Assembly (NCBI GenBank): GCA_031290095.1 | Contig: JAITOF010000021.1 | Span: 1 to 53,351 of the forward strand | Direction: 5' to 3' | Source: Candidatus Methanoplasma porotermitis | Lineage (GTDB): Archaea; Thermoplasmatota; Thermoplasmata; Methanomassiliicoccales; Methanomethylophilaceae | DNA length: 53,351 nt | Shown: positions 1-7,945 of the stretch, one piece after another | Position numbering within the stretch: position 1 is the stretch's first letter | Layout of the letters: each line of letters starts with the position of its first letter | The notes under the pieces: generated by a model | Databases searched by the model: none | Seen by the model: only the letters and a program-made list of their open reading frames with translations | Told to the model about the DNA's origin: nothing | Program-made: the position numbers and the translations under genes

Positions 1-286
1 CCGCGCCGCCCTGGCAGGCCCACGTATGCGACGGCAAAATGCGTATGGTGTAAATATCGCCAGCGTAAAGGCGCACGGCTGGCCGCACTGTCCACGGGGG
101 GGGGGGGGGGTGGAAGAGCATGTCCAACGCTTCGACATGCGGGGGATTTCACAACGGCCTCCTATCGCTCCCGAAGGCTGGCGGCGCAAGATCCGCCATG
201 CGCCGTCCAGTTTCCAGAAAACCCGTCAGGCCTTTGCGTCGAGTATAAATAATACCTCCATAATCGGTCTGCCAGAGGAATAAAAG
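1..286. other. Left edge with no supported gene; G15 homopolymer
   Basis: I see no convincing gene here. An open frame runs from 26 to 283 but its product is compositionally odd and matches nothing I know. A run of 15 G residues at 96-110 interrupts the region. It could be a real tract, an assembly artefact or the site of a frameshift. The right end carries the promoter of the L40e gene. Confidence 0.5.
244..251 (+). promoter_or_regulatory. TATA box of the L40e gene
   Basis: TATAAATA lies 36-43 bases before the L40e ATG at 287. This is normal archaeal TATA spacing with a short 5' leader. A GAGGAA ribosome-binding site follows at 275-280. Confidence 0.7.
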
Positions 287-436
287 ATGGCGCGTTTTAA
301 AGAGGCTGAGGCCAGGTTGCTTGAGAAGTCCGTCTGCATGAGCTGCTCTGCCACGAACCCCAAGAAGGCCAGCAGATGCCGCAAGTGCGGATACGGCAAC
401 CTCAGGCCGAAGGCTAAAGAGAGCAGGAAGCAGTGA
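287..436 (+). CDS. rpl40e: 50S ribosomal protein L40e (eL40)
   Basis: This 49-residue protein is the archaeal stand-alone form of eL40, a zinc-binding protein of the large ribosomal subunit. It begins [14 protein letters not shown] and carries a four-cysteine zinc site: CMSC at residues 17-20 and CRKC at 31-34. The tail is basic (KAKESRKQ). Length and motif spacing fit the family, whose archaeal members are about 48-52 residues. The ATG at 287 follows a TATA box (244-251) and a GAGGAA Shine-Dalgarno-like site. The gene stands alone; the next gene has its own probable promoter. The call rests on the Cys4 pattern and the conserved N-terminus. Confidence 0.93.
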   Translation: MARFKEAEARLLEKSVCMSCSATNPKKASRCRKCGYGNLRPKAKESRKQ

Positions 437-463
437 GCTGTTCCTGCGTTCGTCGTCGCAAGG

Positions 464-479
464 CGCGTGTCCTCACGCG
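464..479. other. Perfect 6-bp GC hairpin after L40e
   Basis: CGCGTG-TCCT-CACGCG forms a perfect stem with a four-base loop, 28 bases after the L40e stop and well before the next start. No U-tract follows, so it is at best a weak terminator or an mRNA end-protecting hairpin. Confidence 0.4.
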
Positions 480-557
480 ACTCTATGTGACGCCCTGCCG
501 TTCGTTATATAGTTCCACGGCAGTTAAGGGGACAGCGTCCTGTTCGGAGTGATTGGA

Positions 558-1427
558 ATGAAAGTCCTGATAATAGACGACAATCTGGCCATCAGAGACG
601 TCTTGGCGGAGATTCTCGCCGATGCTGGACACGAGACGGACTCTGCCGTCTCGGCGGACGAAGTCGTCGTGAAGATCCGTTCCGAGCCGGACGTCGTGCT
701 TCTTGACATGGACATGGCCGGCGGGGGCGGCCTCAGGCTGATCGACGACATGCACGACGAGAGCCTCAAAAGGTTGAAGATCATCCTCCTGAGAAGCTGG
801 AACGAGCAGGTTCCTCGGGACAGCGCCCTCGTCCGGGGCTACGTGCAGAAGCCGTTCAGGTCGTCCGAGATACTGGACAAGATATCCGAGGTCGTTCGTG
901 GAGAGCAGGACGACAGGAAGGCGAAGGCCCCGGAGCCTAAGCGTCGGCCTGATGAGGAGAGGGTGGAGTTCGGAAGGTCGTACATGCTCTTCGACGATGC
1001 CCCTCGCGCCGTCTACGCGGTCGCCGAGGCCGTGTGCAAAGAGGGCTGCGACGCGCTGATCATATCCGTCTCAAGGGAGAAGGCAGTCAAAGAAAGGGTC
1101 GACAACATGGACGCAGAGGTCTTTCGCCTCTCGTTCAAGAGGTTGAGCAATTATTTCGACGTTTACAAACTGGGAACGGTCATCGACCGCGTGAGGACGT
1201 TCGTCGAGTCCAGAGATCGCCCGGTGGTGGTGTTCGACAACCTCGACCCCCTGATCGAACGCAACGGGATGAACTCGGTGCTCATGATGATGCACCGGAT
1301 ACTCACTTCAAGCTACGGCAAGAAGACATCCATATTGGCGTCCGCCAATCCGAAGATGTTCACCGACAAAGACGCAGAGATACTGCTCAACCACATGACA
1401 GATTACTATGAACCGGAAGAAGAATGA
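558..1427 (+). CDS. Response regulator: REC receiver plus DUF835
   Basis: A 289-residue two-domain protein. The N-terminal 115 residues form a CheY-like receiver: acidic pair D7/D8, probable phospho-acceptor D50 in VVLLDMDM, and conserved K98 in YVQKPF. A charged linker follows, then a DUF835 domain from about residue 140 (FGRSYMLFDDAP onward), a module found in archaeal signalling proteins. There is no DNA-binding or enzymatic output domain, so it probably acts through protein contacts; the cognate kinase is not in the window. I chose ATG 558 over GTG 549 because GGAGTG at 546-551 is a Shine-Dalgarno for 558. A TATA-like TTATATAG near 503-510 may drive it. Enolase begins 15 bases after the stop, so the two are probably co-transcribed. 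Confidence 0.82.
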   Translation: MKVLIIDDNLAIRDVLAEILADAGHETDSAVSADEVVVKIRSEPDVVLLDMDMAGGGGLRLIDDMHDESLKRLKIILLRSWNEQVPRDSALVRGYVQKPFRSSEILDKISEVVRGEQDDRKAKAPEPKRRPDEERVEFGRSYMLFDDAPRAVYAVAEAVCKEGCDALIISVSREKAVKERVDNMDAEVFRLSFKRLSNYFDVYKLGTVIDRVRTFVESRDRPVVVFDNLDPLIERNGMNSVLMMMHRILTSSYGKKTSILASANPKMFTDKDAEILLNHMTDYYEPEEE

Positions 1428-1442
1428 AATCGGCGGGATCGC

Positions 1443-2708
1443 ATGAACATAGAGAAAATATGGGCTAGAGAGGTGTTGGACTCCAGAGGGAACCCCGCTG
1501 TAGAGGCCGAAGTCACAGTCGGAGGGCAGAGGATTTCCGCAATAGCGCCTTCGGGCGCGTCCACCGGGTCGTGGGAGGCCCACGAGATGCGCGACGGCGG
1601 GAAGCGGTACGGCGGGAAGGGCGTCCTGAAGGCTGTGGAGAACATACGCGGCGAGATCGCCAAGACGATCGTTGGGATGGACCCGGCCGACCAGAGGTCC
1701 GTCGACTACGCCCTGATAGACCTAGACGGGACCGATAACAAGACCAGGCTCGGGGGGAACGCCACCACGGCCGTGTCCCTGGCCGTAGCGAAGGCAGGAG
1801 CCTTCGCCCTCGGCATCCAGGTCTACGAGCACATGGGCTCCAACCACGTCACCCTGCCGGTGCCCATGTTCAACGTGATCAACGGAGGAAAGCACGCCGG
1901 AGGGAACCTCAAGATACAGGAGTGCATGCTCATCCCTGCCGGCATGAGGAGCTTCTCCGAGTGTCTGAGGGCGTCGTCGGAGATCTACATGGAGCTGAAG
2001 TCCATTCTTAAGAAGAAGTACGGCCCGTTGGCCGTGAACATAGGGGACGAGGGAGGGTTCGCACCTCCCGTGAACACTGTGAGCGAGGCTTTGGAGACGA
2101 TATCCGAAGCCGCTGAGCTGGCAGGATACTTTCCCGGCAAGGACGTGTTCCTTGCGATCGACGCCGCATCGTCAGAGTTCTGCACGAACGGAACCTACGA
2201 GGTTGACGGCCTGACGCTCTCCGCAGGAGAGCTGGCCGACCACTATGCGCGCCTGGCCAAGACGTTCCCGCTCGTCAGCATAGAGGACCCTTTCTTCGAG
2301 GACGACTTCGACACCACCGCGGAACTGACCAAGTCGATAGGGGACAAGGTGCAGATCGTCGGCGACGACATCTTCGTCACGAACACCAAACGCCTGTGCA
2401 AGGGCATAGAGATGGGCGCGGCCAACGCCCTTCTGCTCAAAGTGAACCAGATCGGCACCGTCAGCGAGTCGGGCGACGCCGCCCGCATGAGCTTTGACAG
2501 CGGATACAGCGTCGTAGTGTCTCACCGCTCCGGCGAGACCGAGGACACCACCATAGCCGACCTTTCTGTAGGATGGGGGACTGGGGAGATCAAGGCTGGC
2601 GCGCCCGCACGCGGGGAGAGGACCGCCAAATACAACCGCCTCCTCCGCATAGAGGAAGAACTCGGCTCGAAGGCTGTGTTCCCGGGAAAGAAGGCGTTCA
2701 GGCTGTGA
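1443..2708 (+). CDS. eno: Enolase (phosphopyruvate hydratase)
   Basis: Enolase interconverts 2-phosphoglycerate and phosphoenolpyruvate in glycolysis and gluconeogenesis. At 421 residues it is of normal length. Visible motifs are the N-terminal REVLDSRGNPAVEAEV, PSGASTG, the acid-base region GDEGGFAP near residue 200, and Mg ligands about D239 (AIDAASSEF), E281 (SIEDPFF) and D308 (GDDIF). The catalytic Lys is about residue 333 (LLKVNQIGT), followed by SHRSGETED. The ATG follows a purine-rich GGCGGGAT leader. It sits between the response regulator and nicotinate phosphoribosyltransferase, with a four-base gap to the latter, so a three-gene operon is likely. Confidence 0.97.
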   Translation: MNIEKIWAREVLDSRGNPAVEAEVTVGGQRISAIAPSGASTGSWEAHEMRDGGKRYGGKGVLKAVENIRGEIAKTIVGMDPADQRSVDYALIDLDGTDNKTRLGGNATTAVSLAVAKAGAFALGIQVYEHMGSNHVTLPVPMFNVINGGKHAGGNLKIQECMLIPAGMRSFSECLRASSEIYMELKSILKKKYGPLAVNIGDEGGFAPPVNTVSEALETISEAAELAGYFPGKDVFLAIDAASSEFCTNGTYEVDGLTLSAGELADHYARLAKTFPLVSIEDPFFEDDFDTTAELTKSIGDKVQIVGDDIFVTNTKRLCKGIEMGAANALLLKVNQIGTVSESGDAARMSFDSGYSVVVSHRSGETEDTTIADLSVGWGTGEIKAGAPARGERTAKYNRLLRIEEELGSKAVFPGKKAFRL

Positions 2709-2712
2709 TCGC

Positions 2713-3900
2713 ATGGAGCGACTGTTCATAGCCGATGAGAAAGCGGTGCGCGGCGGCGACACCATGGACATCTATTTCGAAAGGACCAAGCGCATCTTGG
2801 ATGCTAGCGGCCTGTCGTCTGTCAAGGTGTGCGCCGAGTTCACAGGCAGCTCGCTCCCGAAGGGATGGGGGTGGGCGGTGTTCTGCGGCCTGGAAGAGGT
2901 CGTCCGCTTGACCGAAGGGATGCCCATAACGATCGACGCGATCCCCGAGGGGACCATATTCAAGCCGAGAACGAAAGAAAGCGTGAGGGTCCCCCTCATG
3001 AACGTGTTCGGGTCATACACCGACTTCGGAGTGATGGAGACGGCGATATTAGGCATGCTTTGCCAGCCCTCGGGCATCGCGACCGCCGCCGCAAGGGTCA
3101 AGTCCGCCGCCAAGGGCAAGACTGTGCTGGCGTTCGGCAACAGGAGGATGCACCCTGCCATATCCGGAGTCTTGGACCGCTCATGCTACATAGGGGGGTG
3201 CGACGCCGTGTCCTCCAAAATCGGGGCGGACATCATAGGGGGCGTCCCCGTAGGAACAGTCCCGCATGCGCTGATGTTGCTGATGGGCAGCAACGAGGCC
3301 GCGTTCAGGGCGTTCGACGCCGTGATCGAGCCGGACGTCCCCCGCATAATGCTCATAGACACCTTTTCGGACGAGCGTGCCGCCGCATTGGAGGCCTGCA
3401 GGACCGTGAAGGACCTCAAAGGCGTGAGGCTTGACACGCCCGGCTCCAGAAGGGGGAACTTCAAGGAGCTGATCGACGAGGTCCGCTGGGAGCTTGACAT
3501 GAACGGGTTCGGAGACGTCGAGATCATAGTCTCCGGAGGCCTTGACGAGTCGTCTATCTCAAAGATCGTCCACACGAGCGTCTCCGGCTTCGGCGTCGGA
3601 ACGTCGATAAGCAACGCTCCCACATTGGACCTTTCAATGGACATTGCCGAGAAGAACGGGACGCCTGTGTCCAAGAGGGGCAAGTTCGGCGGGCGCAAGT
3701 ATGCGTACCGTTGCCCCTGCTGCTTCGAGATGGGCGTGTCGCTGTCGCCCGACGACAGGATATCGTGCGCCTGCGGCAACGACATGGAGATGATCGAGAC
3801 AGAGGTCCTGCGCGACGGCAAGAGGGTCGGCGCGGAGAGGACTGCGTCGGAGATCCGTAAAAGCGTCCTCAAACAGCTGGAGCAGGTTGAAAGATTATGA
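2713..3900 (+). CDS. Nicotinate phosphoribosyltransferase, archaeal type
   Basis: A 395-residue enzyme of NAD salvage that makes nicotinate mononucleotide from nicotinate and PRPP. The overall pattern (GTIFKPRTKESVRVPLMN, FGNRRMHPAISGVLDRS, ADIIGGVPVGTVPHALMLL, VSGGLDESSI, FGVGTSIS) resembles the type II phosphoribosyltransferase-fold enzyme characterised in Thermoplasma. Like that enzyme it ends in a zinc-binding extension, here CPCC followed by CACG. The start overlaps the end of the enolase transcript by operon spacing of four bases; an internal ATG at 2764 is a less likely alternative. NadM and PncC, further NAD-cycle genes, are near 28 kb. Confidence 0.88.
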   Translation: MERLFIADEKAVRGGDTMDIYFERTKRILDASGLSSVKVCAEFTGSSLPKGWGWAVFCGLEEVVRLTEGMPITIDAIPEGTIFKPRTKESVRVPLMNVFGSYTDFGVMETAILGMLCQPSGIATAAARVKSAAKGKTVLAFGNRRMHPAISGVLDRSCYIGGCDAVSSKIGADIIGGVPVGTVPHALMLLMGSNEAAFRAFDAVIEPDVPRIMLIDTFSDERAAALEACRTVKDLKGVRLDTPGSRRGNFKELIDEVRWELDMNGFGDVEIIVSGGLDESSISKIVHTSVSGFGVGTSISNAPTLDLSMDIAEKNGTPVSKRGKFGGRKYAYRCPCCFEMGVSLSPDDRISCACGNDMEMIETEVLRDGKRVGAERTASEIRKSVLKQLEQVERL

Positions 3901-3935
3901 ACGCTCGGACGGAACGCCAAAAAAACCGCTTAATC

Positions 3936-3952
3936 ATAATATTTAATATTAT
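3936..3952. promoter_or_regulatory. AT-rich perfect palindrome
   Basis: ATAATATT-T-AATATTAT is a perfect 8-1-8 dyad, 36 bases after the nicotinate phosphoribosyltransferase stop. A strong TATA box, CTTTATAAACC, follows at 3989-3999. The dyad lies just upstream of that promoter, where an activator or repressor site would be expected. It could also be part of the terminator region of the preceding operon. Confidence 0.45.
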
Positions 3953-4087
3953 CGCCCATGCCATCCAACGGCAACATGTTTTTCAGGGGCTTTATAAACC
4001 TGATTTTTCCATCTGAACAGAAAGCTTATATCCCTGCCGTCGGTTAGAAGGTATGACGCTCGTACGTCGCTCATTAGATGGGGATCG

Positions 4088-4390
4088 GTGACGAATACAG
4101 CCGCCACGGGAGTAGGGACTGACTTGAAAACTACTAATGAACAGGGGTACCTTTCGATTCCGTCGGGCACGTGCATGCGGACGCTGGATTCGGTGGACAT
4201 GCGCGGCCTGATAAAGATATACTGCATATGCGGGCGCATAGTGGACCTCGACAAGAAGGAGATGGCCGTCAAGCTCAGCCTCAGGAAAGACATCGAATGC
4301 CCCGTATGCAGGAACATGCGCATCTCACGCGACATAGATTGCCTTGACCAGCATTTTGAACGTCAGGACGAGGAAGAATCGGGATTTTGA
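4088..4390 (+). CDS. Small zinc-ribbon-like protein of unknown function
   Basis: An unrecognised protein of up to 100 residues. The C-terminal half carries a Cys4 zinc-ribbon pattern (CICGRIVDLDKK then ECPVCRNM) and ends in an acidic tail, FERQDEEESGF. The N-terminal third is compositionally plain, so a later start such as the ATG at 4175-4177 or 4199-4201 is possible. The GTG at 4088 overlaps the stop of a 12-codon ORF starting at ATG 4053 (GTGA overlap), which would allow translational coupling. The gene follows a strong TATA box and is convergent with topoisomerase I. Role unknown; small zinc-ribbon proteins in archaea are often transcription- or translation-associated, but that is inference. 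Confidence 0.55.
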   Translation: MTNTAATGVGTDLKTTNEQGYLSIPSGTCMRTLDSVDMRGLIKIYCICGRIVDLDKKEMAVKLSLRKDIECPVCRNMRISRDIDCLDQHFERQDEEESGF

Positions 4391-4391
4391 C

Positions 4392-4409
4392 TACATTTGG
4401 TAAAATGTA
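4392..4409. terminator. Hairpin between convergent genes, possible terminator
   Basis: TACATTT-GGTA-AAATGTA is a perfect seven-base-pair stem two bases after the TGA of the small zinc-ribbon gene. A T-rich stretch (CTGTTTTATTTATG) follows at 4427-4440. The placement between two convergent genes suits a terminator acting on either strand. Confidence 0.5.
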
Positions 4410-4483
4410 AATTAGTAACACTAAAACTGTTTTATTTATGTCATATAACAAGACCGCTCGAATGCCAGATGAAGAATGACGGA

Positions 4484-6835
4484 TTACTCCGGCTCGACTT
4501 CGTTTTTAGGGCTTTTTTTCGACGTGCGCTTCTTCACTGCGACCGTCTTCGCGGCAGACCCGCTCTTTTTGGCTGCGGGCTTCGAACGCTTCTTCTTCGT
4601 GCCGCAGTCGGGGTTGATGCATTCCCTAGAGCCGTTGAACAGAACCGCAGGCGCCCCGCAAATCTCGCACTTCTCGCCGATGGGCGCGATCGACCCCCTG
4701 GGCCTGAGCGGGTAAGTCTGCGTGCATGCCGGCCATTCCGAGCATCCTGCGAAACGCTTGCCGGCTTTGGAGAACATCATTCTTATGGTGCCTTTGCCGC
4801 ACGTCGGGCACAGGCCGAGGTGCGTCCTGTCGGTGTTGCTCTTGCACTTGGGGTCGATGCATTGGAACGACGGAGGCATGCCCTTGCGCACGATTTTAAG
4901 CTGCGCCAGGCCGCATGCTTCGCAGACGGAGTCTGTAGGCTGCACGAGGGCCCCTCTCGGGAGAGGGTACGCACGCTTGCATTCAGGATAGCCGTCGCAT
5001 CCGATGAAGTTCCCGTTCTTGGACTTCCTGATCGTCATGTTGTTGCCGCAGTCCGGGCAGATCCCGACGTGCTGCTGCGTCATGAGGGCGCTCTTGATCT
5101 CGTCGCCGATCTGGTCCTTCTCGGAGGTTATCTTCAATGCCACGTCGTGCAGCATCTTCTGAGACTCGCGCACCACCCCTTCCAGCGTGCTCTCGCCCTC
5201 GCTTATCTTCAGCATGTCCTCTTCGAGCCTTGCCGTCATCGCCGGCTCTGTTATGCCGCCGCCGTGCTTCTCCAGGGACTTGGTGAGGGCCGTGCCGCTG
5301 GGCGTAGGCGTCATGTAGTTCCCTTGGACGTAGTTCCTTGAGAAGAGCTTGCCTATGATCTCATGCCTCGTGCTCTTCGTGCCGAGCTGCAGCCTGTCCA
5401 TCTCTTGGATGAGAGAACCCTGGTTGTACCTGTACGGAGGTTTCGTGGCAGACTCGTCCATGCTTATCGAGCGCACCTCTATCTCCTCGCCTGCCGCAAG
5501 CTTAGGTATGTGCGTGTCCGCGACCTTGATGTACTTCTTGTAGTACTTCTTCCATCCGAGCTCTTTTTGAACGTAGCCGCGTGCATTGAACGTCTCGCCG
5601 TTGACGTCCACCTTGCATTCTGTAATCTCCGCCATGGCGTTGGGCCCTACGGTGGCCATGAACCTCCTCGCTATGAGTTCGTAGAGCTTCCATTTGTCGC
5701 CCTTCATCTTGTCGGAGCCCGCGCCAGCGGTCGGATATATCGGAGGGTGGTCTGTGGTCCGTCTCTTGCCTCTTGATGGGGATATCTTGTCTTGCGCAAG
5801 TATCTCTTCGGCCTCGGCTTTGAAATCCGGGGAGTCCCTGAGCTTTTCCAGCACGGACTTCATGCCAAGGCTCTTGGGATACTCTGTGTTCTCCGTGCGG
5901 GGATATGATATGTATCCTCCGGTGTACAGGTCTTCTGCGAGCTTCATCGCCACCGTCGGAGGTATGCCTATCTTGTTGGCTTCAACTTGCATCGCGGTGG
6001 TGTCGAACGGGGCAGGACGGTATTCCTCCTTCTCTGCCGTCTCGTAAGACGTCACTTTCCCTTTGGAGGCGCCGGACGCCTTTGCCGTCACGGCCTCTGC
6101 GTCCTCTTTCTTCCAGAACGGGTCCCTGTCATGCTCTCCTTTGAATGCGAGCATGCCGAACTTCCCCACTACGTTCCAAAACGGGACGGGCACGAAGCTC
6201 TCTATCTCTTCGTGACGGTCGACGAGAAGCTTCAGCGTCGGGCTCTGCACCCTTCCGACGGACATGAAGTTCTTTCCAACCTGTCCTGACGAAAGGGATA
6301 TCAGCCTTGTGAGCACCGCTCCCCAAGCAAGGTCCACGATCTGCCTGGCCTCTGCGGCGTCGGCTAGCTTCTCGTCCGGGAGTGCGAGCTCCGCGAACGC
6401 TTTCTCGACCTCGCCTTTGGTCAAGGCGCTGAACTTAGCCCTCTTGACCTTGCTCATGTCCGCCCCGATGGCGGTGACGGTCTCCATCCCAATGAGCTCC
6501 CCCTCCCTGTCGAAGTCGGTAGCGATTATAATCTCGTCGGCGGTCTTTGCAATGTCGCCGATCTTGTTTAGGATTGACTTTATGCGCACGGTCTTGACCT
6601 GCGACGCATAGACGAGGTCGATAGGAGACGTGCTCCCCCAGTCGTTGAACTCTTCCGGGTAGTCTAGCTCTATGATGTGTCCCCTGAGGCTGACGACGCT
6701 GTATTCGTCCCCTCCGCTCTCAAAGGTCATGGCGGTGACTCCGCCCCCGGAATCCGAGCGTGACTTGCCGTCGGAGAGTATCGTGGATATCCTTCTGGCG
6801 GCGTTCGCCTTCTCTGTGATTATCAGTTTCCTCAT
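4484..6835 (-). CDS. topA: DNA topoisomerase I (type IA)
   Basis: A 783-residue type IA topoisomerase, which relaxes negatively supercoiled DNA through a 5'-phosphotyrosine. The Toprim domain is N-terminal (LIITEKANAARRI; IIATDFDREGELIG near residues 105-118). The active Tyr lies in GGYISYPRTENTEYP at about residue 310. The C-terminus has repeated Cys4 zinc ribbons (CPDCGNNM, CEACGLAQ, CPTCGKGT, CEICGAPA) and a lysine-rich tail. Length and order match archaeal TopA. The gene is convergent with the small zinc-ribbon gene and about 90 bases downstream of nikR on the same strand. The stop is TAA. Confidence 0.95.
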   Translation of the reverse strand: MRKLIITEKANAARRISTILSDGKSRSDSGGGVTAMTFESGGDEYSVVSLRGHIIELDYPEEFNDWGSTSPIDLVYASQVKTVRIKSILNKIGDIAKTADEIIIATDFDREGELIGMETVTAIGADMSKVKRAKFSALTKGEVEKAFAELALPDEKLADAAEARQIVDLAWGAVLTRLISLSSGQVGKNFMSVGRVQSPTLKLLVDRHEEIESFVPVPFWNVVGKFGMLAFKGEHDRDPFWKKEDAEAVTAKASGASKGKVTSYETAEKEEYRPAPFDTTAMQVEANKIGIPPTVAMKLAEDLYTGGYISYPRTENTEYPKSLGMKSVLEKLRDSPDFKAEAEEILAQDKISPSRGKRRTTDHPPIYPTAGAGSDKMKGDKWKLYELIARRFMATVGPNAMAEITECKVDVNGETFNARGYVQKELGWKKYYKKYIKVADTHIPKLAAGEEIEVRSISMDESATKPPYRYNQGSLIQEMDRLQLGTKSTRHEIIGKLFSRNYVQGNYMTPTPSGTALTKSLEKHGGGITEPAMTARLEEDMLKISEGESTLEGVVRESQKMLHDVALKITSEKDQIGDEIKSALMTQQHVGICPDCGNNMTIRKSKNGNFIGCDGYPECKRAYPLPRGALVQPTDSVCEACGLAQLKIVRKGMPPSFQCIDPKCKSNTDRTHLGLCPTCGKGTIRMMFSKAGKRFAGCSEWPACTQTYPLRPRGSIAPIGEKCEICGAPAVLFNGSRECINPDCGTKKKRSKPAAKKSGSAAKTVAVKKRTSKKSPKNEVEPE

Positions 6836-6922
6836 GGTCGGCGGTCACATCCTGATTATTTTATTTATACCCGATGGGAGCCGCCAGGACCAGCATCGCG
6901 GGCGTCTGCGCACGCGGGCGAG

Positions 6923-7363
6923 TCAACGCCTGACACCCAGGTGGTGCATGTGGCCGGTCGCCTGCGAAGCCATGGTGAGCTTGCATCTGAGGACGCCCTT
7001 TATCGAGGAGATGTCATTGGTCAGAAGCTTGAGCTGGCCCAGCTCGCCCTCGACGATCAGGACCTCCATGCATCTGTCGTGGTCGAGGTGGACGTGTATT
7101 GTCGTGCCGATGCTCTGCATCTTCCCGTGCTGCATGGCCGTCAGCTTCTCTCCGATGCCCGTCACGCTGTGGTCGTAGATCATCACGATCACGCCGGACA
7201 TGAACTCTTTGTCGTTCTTCCACTCGTTCTCCGCGAGGGAGTCGCGCACGAGGTCGCGAATCGCCTCCGACCTGCTGACATACCCTTTTTTCGATATCGT
7301 CTTGTCAAACTCTTTGAGAAGCTCGGGGTCCAATGATACTCCGATGCGCGTCACTCCGTCCAT
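6923..7363 (-). CDS. nikR: NikR nickel-responsive transcriptional regulator
   Basis: A 146-residue ribbon-helix-helix repressor that binds DNA when loaded with nickel. Residues 1-50 form the RHH domain (TRIGVSLDPELLKEFD; YVSRSEAIRDLVRD). The C-terminal ACT-like domain has the four nickel ligands at family spacing: H79, H90, H92 and C98 (QHGK, TIHVHLDHDRC). The intervals 11, 2 and 6 equal those of E. coli NikR. Nickel control fits a methanogen-like cell, where F430 and hydrogenases need the metal. No nickel transporter is in the window. A nested dyad at 7399-7442, 36 bases before the start, is a likely (auto)operator. Confidence 0.93.
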   Translation of the reverse strand: MDGVTRIGVSLDPELLKEFDKTISKKGYVSRSEAIRDLVRDSLAENEWKNDKEFMSGVIVMIYDHSVTGIGEKLTAMQHGKMQSIGTTIHVHLDHDRCMEVLIVEGELGQLKLLTNDISSIKGVLRCKLTMASQATGHMHHLGVRR

Positions 7364-7398
7364 AGACGATAAACATGCTGCTTGTTAATAAACGTTTA

Positions 7399-7442
7399 AA
7401 CCGTAACTCTGCACTTATTGGTATAAGTTCAGAGTTACGGTT
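7399..7442. promoter_or_regulatory. Nested inverted repeat upstream of nikR, candidate NikR operator
   Basis: Outer arms AACCGTAACTCTG (7399-7411) and CAGAGTTACGGTT (7430-7442) match perfectly over 13 bases. Between them lies an inner dyad ACTTAT-TGGT-ATAAGT (7413-7428) with the same centre. The element starts 36 bases before the nikR start, beside an AT-rich promoter-like stretch (TTTAAACGTTTATTAA on the minus strand). The two-fold symmetry with widely spaced half-sites suits a tetrameric RHH regulator. The spacing differs from the E. coli GTATGA-N16-TCATAC site, so assignment to NikR is inference. Confidence 0.6.
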
Positions 7443-7477
7443 AAAAATGCAAGAGGTTGGAAAGGTCGAAATCGTAT

Positions 7478-7945
7478 TCAATACCAAAGCTCGCACTTCT
7501 TCTTCCATTCCTCGAAGTACTCGAACCAGGCCGCCCCCTTCGGAGCCTCGACCTTGTTTCCGTTTTTATCGTGTATTACGAACCCAGACGGATCCGTGAG
7601 ACGCTCCGCGAACTTGGAGTGGTCGTCCTCCTCCTTGACGTGGAAGTCTGGCAGGATTATCTCTTCGAACTCGATCTCTTTGGCAGCCGTAGTCTCACCT
7701 CCGAATACACCTGATAAGGTTCTCCCTCAACTAATGTCGTAGGGGAGCGCAACAGGTCAGACAGCTCGTTCCTTTTTGTCGTAAGGTATGGGGATACCAT
7801 AGAACCCTTTGGGAGGTGTGTGCATCATGTCATAGCGCTCCTTGGTTATCAGGCCGAGGTCAAGCGCCTCTTCCCAGCCCACGGCCCTGCTTTCCTTCTC
7901 GTACCACACGCCGACGGCGGCGGCATAGCTTGGATCGTCGTTCAT
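7478..7945 (-). pseudogene. Acidic protein gene with two compensating frameshifts, downstream of the ADP-ribosyltransferase
   Basis: Read through, this region would encode about 155 residues of acidic protein. The first part (MNDDPSYAAAVGVWYEKE to PKGFYGIPIPYDKK) is open from ATG 7945, which overlaps the ADP-ribosyltransferase stop by four bases (ATGA). It then meets TGA at 7759-7757. The reading continues in another frame (NELSDLLRSPTTLVEGEPYQ) after a slip at the A5 run opposite 7773-7777. It returns to the first frame near 7693-7704 and runs on (KEIEFEEIILPDFHVKEE; FEYFEEWKKKCELWY) to TGA at 7480-7478. The total span is a multiple of three. Either the gene has decayed or there are two indel errors. 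Position and acidity suggest an immunity or antitoxin partner; that is inference. If the frameshift is real, a 62-residue product (7757-7945) remains. Confidence 0.55.
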
